Part shown: piece after piece, positions 59,492 to 64,000 of the stretch
Numbering within the stretch: position 1 is the first letter of the stretch
Layout of the letters: each line of letters begins with the position of its first letter
DNA from: Butyrivibrio sp. INlla18
GTDB taxonomy: Bacteria > Bacillota > Clostridia > Lachnospirales > Lachnospiraceae
Direction of reading: 5' to 3'
DNA: 64,000 nucleotides
NCBI RefSeq assembly: GCF_900103635.1
Contig: NZ_FMXK01000009.1
Location: forward strand, 106,995 to 170,994
The notes under the pieces: model-generated
What the model was told of the DNA's origin: nothing
The model's input: the letters and a program-made list of their open reading frames with translations, nothing else
The model's database searches: none
Position numbers and translations under genes: made by a program

Positions 59492-59568
59492 AATCGGTCT
59501 GAAGCCCAAACAAAAGGACAGATTTAGGATATATGAAGTCTGTTTTTTTGTTTGGTCTTACACCGATT
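59492..59568 (-). terminator. large hairpin between the IS element and the lipoprotein gene
   Basis: AATCGGT (59492-59498) pairs with ACCGATT (59562-59568), and CCAAACAAAA (59506-59515) with TTTTGTTTGG (59546-59555). On the minus strand the stem is followed by TTTTC, so it is a terminator for the lipoprotein gene at 59571. The IS91-type element inserted just beyond it. Confidence 0.65.
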
Positions 59569-59570
59569 GT

Positions 59571-59864
59571 TCACGTTACTAAATAACTTACGTTCTTATC
59601 AACAAATTCATTATGTTTTTGTACCAGCTCATTAAATTGAACGAACTGATTTTCACTCTTATCACATCTCAATACTATTTCAATATAGTCATCAGCCTCT
59701 CTATAGGTATCAACCTTTAATCCTTTTTCACTTAATATGCCAATTTCATCTATCCATTCTTCGTAGGATGAATTGATAGTATTCTTATTAAAAAAACTAA
59801 CACAACCTGTGCATATTATTACTATTAGAAACAATATAAGTACATTTTTCTTGCCGCTTCCCAT
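59571..59864 (-). CDS. small lipoprotein
   Basis: A 97-residue protein with a signal peptide ending in a lipobox (VLILFLIVIICTGC at about residues 8-21) and a short, charged extracellular part of helices (SYEEWIDEIGILSEKGL..., ENQFVQFNELVQKHNEF). Lipid attachment is expected; its function is unknown. No close neighbour in the same direction shares an operon with it. The ribosome site is poor: GGGG lies 13 nt before the ATG. Its 3' end abuts the insertion region. Confidence 0.75.
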   Translation of the reverse strand: MGSGKKNVLILFLIVIICTGCVSFFNKNTINSSYEEWIDEIGILSEKGLKVDTYREADDYIEIVLRCDKSENQFVQFNELVQKHNEFVDKNVSYLVT

Positions 59865-59995
59865 ATGGTACCGTTTTCCCCTATCCTCAATTTAATTATT
59901 TAAAAAACATAGAAAATTATAAAATAATATTACGTTTTCCGCAATATTTTTAATGCTTATAAATGTACTTTTGTTGCACTTTTACAGCTTTTTAT

Positions 59996-60030
59996 AATAA
60001 AAAGAACTCCCATTTGTTAAGGGAGTTCTT
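59996..60030 (-). terminator. terminator-like hairpin
   Basis: AAGAACTCCC (60002-60011) pairs with GGGAGTTCTT (60021-60030), 9-nt loop, with T residues on the minus strand. Between 60031 and 60155 I see no gene; a minus-strand stretch reading LQLYTGMKIETA before a stop suggests a possible protein remnant but has an in-frame stop just upstream. Confidence 0.7.
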
Positions 60031-60155
60031 AAGGATTTTAAACAAATATGTATTATTTGAATTATGCTGTCTCAATCTTCATTCCTGTGTAAAGCTGAAG
60101 CTGTTAAGAAAGCTATCGGCTGATCTTCTCTTCGCAGAGCTTTAATGAGATTACA

Positions 60156-60187
60156 ACCCCCGTTTCCTATTGGAAACGGGGTATTTT
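60156..60187. terminator. hairpin terminator
   Basis: CCCCGTTTCC (60158-60167) pairs with GGAAACGGGG (60172-60181) and is followed on the plus strand by TATTTTT. It lies just beyond the stop of the CpaE-like gene on the minus strand; the plus-strand U-run suggests it also stops rightward transcription. No rightward gene is seen upstream of it. Confidence 0.7.
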
Positions 60188-60194
60188 TCGTGTA

Positions 60195-61178
60195 TTAGCT
60201 TACTGCTGTTGCAGTTCTAACAAAGCAATCAGTAAACTGCTTTGTCTTATCTGCCTTGATATATTCGCAAACAGGACAGTTTTCAATCTCCTGTTCAAAG
60301 GCTATATTTTCATTCTCATCATACTTGTTGCAGACCAAAACGCAGTTGCTTGACTTATAGCCCATATCCTTAATCAGAGCCTTAGTCTTTAGGTACGAAT
60401 ATTCATCTTGTAAAAGCGTTAATATTACATTCTCATTTTCATGAACCATGAATGATTCTTTGGATATAATCTCTTTGGGCATTTCTACAACTATATAGTC
60501 GTAAATATTCTTATCTCGTATACCATAAGCAATATCAAGCAAAACATCTAGTGAGATTTGCCATGAAGATAAAAGACCATCTATTTGAGGAACGTAGTCA
60601 AATCCCTTATTTTCTAAACTACTTAGTAAGTAATCACAAGAAACGGATACTGATCTAGTAAGTAGTCTTATAATATCTTCAGATAAACGCTTCTCTTCCT
60701 GAATAACAAATGAAAAGTTTTGAATATTCTCAGTATTGATATATAGAACCTTTCTTCCCATCTCAAAAAGAGCTCTAGAAACGCCAACTGCAGTTGTAGT
60801 CTTTCCACTTCCACCACATGCTGACAGAACTTTTATTATCTTGGTCTCCTTAAGTTTACTTCCATCATTTCTTATAAACTCAAGTGGAATAGCCCGCATT
60901 ACAGCCTGTGCTCCACCATACTTGTATATAGTTGTATCACTGGCATCATTCTTTTCAGTAATTACAAATGTCTTATCTGCTTTTATTTTTTCTGCATAAC
61001 CAAGACACTTTTCATCAATGATAAGAATACTCACCTTATGCTCACTATTAGAATACTCAGTCAAAAATCTTATATCAGAAATAACAGATATCTTCATCTT
61101 TCGAGATAATCCAGTAACTAAAGCTCCTTCAATTATGCCAACATACTCTTCATCCAAAGAGATAAATAACAGTTCCAT
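60195..61178 (-). CDS. CpaE/MinD-like ATPase with pseudo-receiver N-terminus
   Basis: A 327-residue protein. Residues 1-110 resemble a receiver-like domain without the usual phospho-aspartate pattern. From about residue 117 a MinD/ParA-type ATPase follows, with the P-loop VLSACGGSGKTTTAVGVSRAL and a Walker B-like YDYIVVEMP. The usual first lysine of the MinD/ParA P-loop (KGGxGKT) is replaced by cysteine, so ATP-dependent dimerisation may differ. Such CpaE-like proteins place Tad pilus or secretion machinery. It is last in the operon with the two genes to its right. Confidence 0.8.
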   Translation of the reverse strand: MELLFISLDEEYVGIIEGALVTGLSRKMKISVISDIRFLTEYSNSEHKVSILIIDEKCLGYAEKIKADKTFVITEKNDASDTTIYKYGGAQAVMRAIPLEFIRNDGSKLKETKIIKVLSACGGSGKTTTAVGVSRALFEMGRKVLYINTENIQNFSFVIQEEKRLSEDIIRLLTRSVSVSCDYLLSSLENKGFDYVPQIDGLLSSWQISLDVLLDIAYGIRDKNIYDYIVVEMPKEIISKESFMVHENENVILTLLQDEYSYLKTKALIKDMGYKSSNCVLVCNKYDENENIAFEQEIENCPVCEYIKADKTKQFTDCFVRTATAVS

Positions 61179-61183
61179 ATATT

Positions 61184-61801
61184 TTAACTTCTCTTTTCTT
61201 CAAAGGTTTTAACGATTGTATATCTATATAAGAAATACAGTATCATGATTAAGTAAAGCATCATTAAGCTTGCAGTAGTTTTCTTAACGTCACCTTGGAA
61301 AGCTATCACAACTGTTACCACTGAATAAACGGCCTGTAATAATATCAAGAGAATCCAAATAATTCCTACCCTGAAATAAAAAGATTCATTTTCATTCACA
61401 AACATTGCTATCATAGTCATTCCAATAATATCCAAAGCCTGTTGCAAAACCATAACTCCAAAACTCACCTGCAATACCGCATCTGGATTAGCAAGAGCAC
61501 AAATCACTGATGACACAGCATCGGCCGTGCAAAGCCAAGCCAGATATCTAAAAGTTCTGTGTGCCTTAGGCAGGTATTCTTCTGCATCAATTCTGGACAC
61601 GATCAGTTCTGAGTTTTCCTTTATTCCCACATATTTGTCATTAACATAATCAGCACTTTTCTTTGCAAATATAGCTCTAACTACTGCCAAAAGCGCAAAT
61701 AACAAAGTAAGATTAACAGGCACAAATAAATTGATAATTCTAAGAAGCAATACAGTAGCTGCAACTAACATATAAACAAGTAATGGTCTGTCTTTTTTCA
61801 T
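61184..61801 (-). CDS. small polytopic membrane protein
   Basis: A 205-residue membrane protein with about six hydrophobic segments in two groups, around residues 10-55 (LLVYMLVAATVLLLRIINLFVPVNLTLLFALLAVVRAIF) and 95-195. The loop between them holds a charged portion (SADYVNDKYVGIKENSELIVSRIDAEEY). No family is known to me. The start at 61801 has a weak GGGG 9 nt upstream. It lies 5 nt before the CpaE-like gene and 30 nt after the large gene, so the three form an operon. Confidence 0.7.
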   Translation of the reverse strand: MKKDRPLLVYMLVAATVLLLRIINLFVPVNLTLLFALLAVVRAIFAKKSADYVNDKYVGIKENSELIVSRIDAEEYLPKAHRTFRYLAWLCTADAVSSVICALANPDAVLQVSFGVMVLQQALDIIGMTMIAMFVNENESFYFRVGIIWILLILLQAVYSVVTVVIAFQGDVKKTTASLMMLYLIMILYFLYRYTIVKTFEEKRS

Positions 61802-61831
61802 GTTTATTTTCCCCTTTAAGCCTTTTTTCAA

Positions 61832-64000
61832 TTATCTCAAAGCATTAACACCGCTATTCCAGCCTTCAAAAACGGTTACTCCAGGTACAGCATCAACAGT
61901 ACTATCTTGCTTAACTGATTCATAGTCTGTATTAATAGTGTCCAAGTAATCATATAGCTGAGAATAACTTGTATTTTCATCAATTACATATCCGCCAGTT
62001 ACTAGATTTTTCATATCCGTTTTCTGGTCATCTGTAAACTCAGTATGGGAATCTATCTCTTGCTTAATAGCATAAGCTGTATCTGCGTCCCAGCCACATA
62101 GTGCTGCCAATCCGTGCATTCCATCAGTTCCAGGAGAAGTCATTATTTCTTTATAGGTATTCGTATATCCTGGCGTATACAATCCCACATTAGCAGTAGC
62201 ATATGTTGTAGTCTCCCCATTTTGAGTAACTACACACTTACCAACAGACCCGGCAAGCTTTGCATAATCATTGGCCTCTGCCATGTCTTTCGCCTCCTGC
62301 ACACCATTGGATGCAAGTAAAGTATATGTATCAAACACAAGATTCGATCCTGAACTATATATACTTGACGCTTTCTTTTGTCTATCCTTCCAATCATCAT
62401 CAAAACTACAGTTATTGTAATAATAGTCCAATGTTGTAGACGCAGATTTATCTACAAGGGTTTTGACATTATCTGATGAAAAACCATCCTTTGTTTTAAT
62501 GAGCCCACCAACAATAGCTGGTCCCTCTGGTCCTATGGCAGAACTAGCTAAAATAGCTGTATCTTCAACTATGCTTTCAATCATCTTGCCTTGTTCCTTG
62601 TAAGCATTTTCTACAGCTGCATCATCAGAACATTCTGCCAATGCCGCAGAAACAGCGTCATACCCCACTTCAAAAGTCACATCCATACTAAATGTTTCTG
62701 GATTCGCAAAAAGTCCAGCTGGATGGTAGTGTCCATAATTTTCCATATAATTTTGACTGGACATTTCAAAATGAAGGGATCCATTATCATAATCCATTCC
62801 AGTAATCGTATACTTTCTTTCAGGTGCTGTAAAATCATCATACCAAGCAGTATCAGAATCTATCTTCTCTGTAATACCTATATATGCATCATAAAGAAGT
62901 AAATTTTTCCTATAGTTTTCATATAAAGCATTAGCTGCGTAAGTATTATTAGTAGACATAGCGTCCACATATTCAGCAGAAGATTTAACTACTACCTGAT
63001 ATCCACCAGTTTTAAGAGCACTCAATACTTCATCTGAATGTAAACTCATAAATACAGCATTCATTTCATCAATGTAATTCTTATATCCATCATCAGAAAA
63101 CTGGTGATTTCCAGCTTTGTACTCTGTATGAACCAATCCCATCTGGTATGTAGCCACATAGTACCAACAATTCTGAGCTTTATCTGCCAGGCTATGTCCA
63201 TAGCTGTTATATCCATTTAATGAATCTCCTGATAAAACACACTTAAACAACGCTATTTCCTTATTGTCATTCTGTTCAAGATGCTGCTCTGCTGCCATAG
63301 ACTCCACAGCTGCAGTAAGCGATGCAAGCGAAAAAGAACTCTTAGTTGTAGCAGCCTCTATCTCCTCATCGGTTATACCCATCTCATGAAGTTCTGCTCT
63401 AAGTGCCCTTTGTAAGACAGTATTTTGCTCAGTTCCTTTATAATCTGGATATGTATATGTTCTTGTAAAATCAAACATATATCTTTGCTGAGCGATGTCC
63501 CCAAAACTATCAGTTGCTGAAGTATTGAGAGCATTTACGCCTAAAACATACTTAACAAATGAATCATATAAAGTGTCAAGCCTATCTTTTTTGTCACAAT
63601 CATCCTGAATAGCTTCACATTCTGCTGAAACATCAATTTGTCCAATCTCAAGTGATGACAGATAACTTTCCACTGTATTCTTCAAGCTGGCTATATTTGT
63701 AAACTGAAGTACTGCGTCATCTGTGGTAGTACTTAACACTCCTCCACCATCTCCATAAAATGTAGTATCCAAGTAGAGTTCTGATGTCATCGGAGTCTTG
63801 GGAATAGCATTTTCCATTCCTCCTAGTCCTCCGCTAAAAAGAGCGGCACCTGCACCAGCACAATAATCTCCCATATATTCACTTTCGCCTTGAAGTATTT
63901 CATAGAAATTCTCACATCTAAGTAAGAGTCTATGAGCTCTAAACGACGTCAGATTCATAGTATTAAGAGCCACATCCGTTTTTGTCAGTAGCTCGGTAAA
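61832..64000 (-). CDS. large extracellular-type protein, partial at the right edge
   Basis: At least 722 residues are visible and the frame stays open to position 64000, so the true start lies beyond the window. The visible part is rich in Ser/Thr/Asn/Asp/Tyr and shows no membrane segment after residue 60; a Gly-rich stretch (GAGAALFSGGLGG) follows the first charged 40 residues, and the middle is acidic and of mixed helix and strand. Nothing matches a family I recognise. Together with the membrane protein and CpaE-like ATPase it suggests a surface or pilus-type system. The GTG at 63973 is not a safe start. Confidence 0.65.
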   Translation of the reverse strand, partial: FTELLTKTDVALNTMNLTSFRAHRLLLRCENFYEILQGESEYMGDYCAGAGAALFSGGLGGMENAIPKTPMTSELYLDTTFYGDGGGVLSTTTDDAVLQFTNIASLKNTVESYLSSLEIGQIDVSAECEAIQDDCDKKDRLDTLYDSFVKYVLGVNALNTSATDSFGDIAQQRYMFDFTRTYTYPDYKGTEQNTVLQRALRAELHEMGITDEEIEAATTKSSFSLASLTAAVESMAAEQHLEQNDNKEIALFKCVLSGDSLNGYNSYGHSLADKAQNCWYYVATYQMGLVHTEYKAGNHQFSDDGYKNYIDEMNAVFMSLHSDEVLSALKTGGYQVVVKSSAEYVDAMSTNNTYAANALYENYRKNLLLYDAYIGITEKIDSDTAWYDDFTAPERKYTITGMDYDNGSLHFEMSSQNYMENYGHYHPAGLFANPETFSMDVTFEVGYDAVSAALAECSDDAAVENAYKEQGKMIESIVEDTAILASSAIGPEGPAIVGGLIKTKDGFSSDNVKTLVDKSASTTLDYYYNNCSFDDDWKDRQKKASSIYSSGSNLVFDTYTLLASNGVQEAKDMAEANDYAKLAGSVGKCVVTQNGETTTYATANVGLYTPGYTNTYKEIMTSPGTDGMHGLAALCGWDADTAYAIKQEIDSHTEFTDDQKTDMKNLVTGGYVIDENTSYSQLYDYLDTINTDYESVKQDSTVDAVPGVTVFEGWNSGVNALR

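Noticed and set aside
60031..60155. Minus-strand LQLYTGMKIETA stretch
   Set aside because: An in-frame stop lies just upstream and no start is present; it might be a remnant but cannot be supported.

Overview
The window looks like chromosomal DNA from a low-G+C, obligately anaerobic Firmicute, most likely Lachnospiraceae of the Butyrivibrio/Pseudobutyrivibrio/Roseburia type. This rests on gene content (DUF4364, DUF5722, several radical-SAM enzymes, a Bce-type peptide-resistance module, a mannonate pathway, a CpaE-like ATPase), strong purine-rich Shine-Dalgarno sites and U-rich hairpin terminators. The genus is inferred. I saw no rRNA, tRNA or CRISPR array.

Layout. 0-14 kb: a small orphan protein, an uncharacterised membrane protein, an ankyrin-repeat pair, then a minus-strand run (rarA, DUF5722 protein, malic enzyme, DUF4364 protein, lipoprotein), followed upstream by a YhcC-type radical SAM protein, a MATE and an EamA transporter, a tocopherol-cyclase-like protein and SfsA. 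14.3-16.4 kb: a probable holin-like small toxin locus, then a two-gene HipA-like kinase module behind a promoter framed by two palindromic operators. 16.4-25.5 kb: one surface-polysaccharide operon (radical SAM, LicD, WbsX-like, GT2, GT4, polymerase, TupA-like ATP-grasp, flippase, rhodanese) that appears to start from a single consensus promoter. 25.5-28 kb: an Rpn-family nuclease gene preceded by two copies of a structured element, then an HD-domain hydrolase. 28-38 kb: a small protein with a sigma-D-like promoter, an exonuclease, the hexuronate genes uxuA and uxuB with a divergent AraC regulator, methylglyoxal synthase, a PadR/DUF1700/DUF4097 operon and a LUD-domain protein. 38-44 kb: a BceRS-BceAB-like module with an attached erythromycin-esterase-family protein and a BceR-type operator. 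44-50.7 kb: GNAT enzymes, AEC and MATE transporters, a peptidase-S51/methyltransferase fusion and an MmcQ/MGMT fusion.

50.7-59.9 kb is an accessory region. It holds three copies of a structured repeat, an AlbA_2/HTH regulator whose operator sequence also occurs inside its own coding region, a zeta-toxin-like pair, a RhuM remnant, a WYL-GyrI-GNAT operon, and an IS91-type element carrying its own tyrosine recombinase between inverted ends. The window closes with a CpaE-like ATPase operon that runs off the right edge.

The most promising undescribed items are the HipA-like kinase/DUF2442-HTH pair with twin operators, the three-copy structured repeat, the paired element upstream of the Rpn gene, and the AlbA_2 gene with operator-like repeats in its coding sequence.
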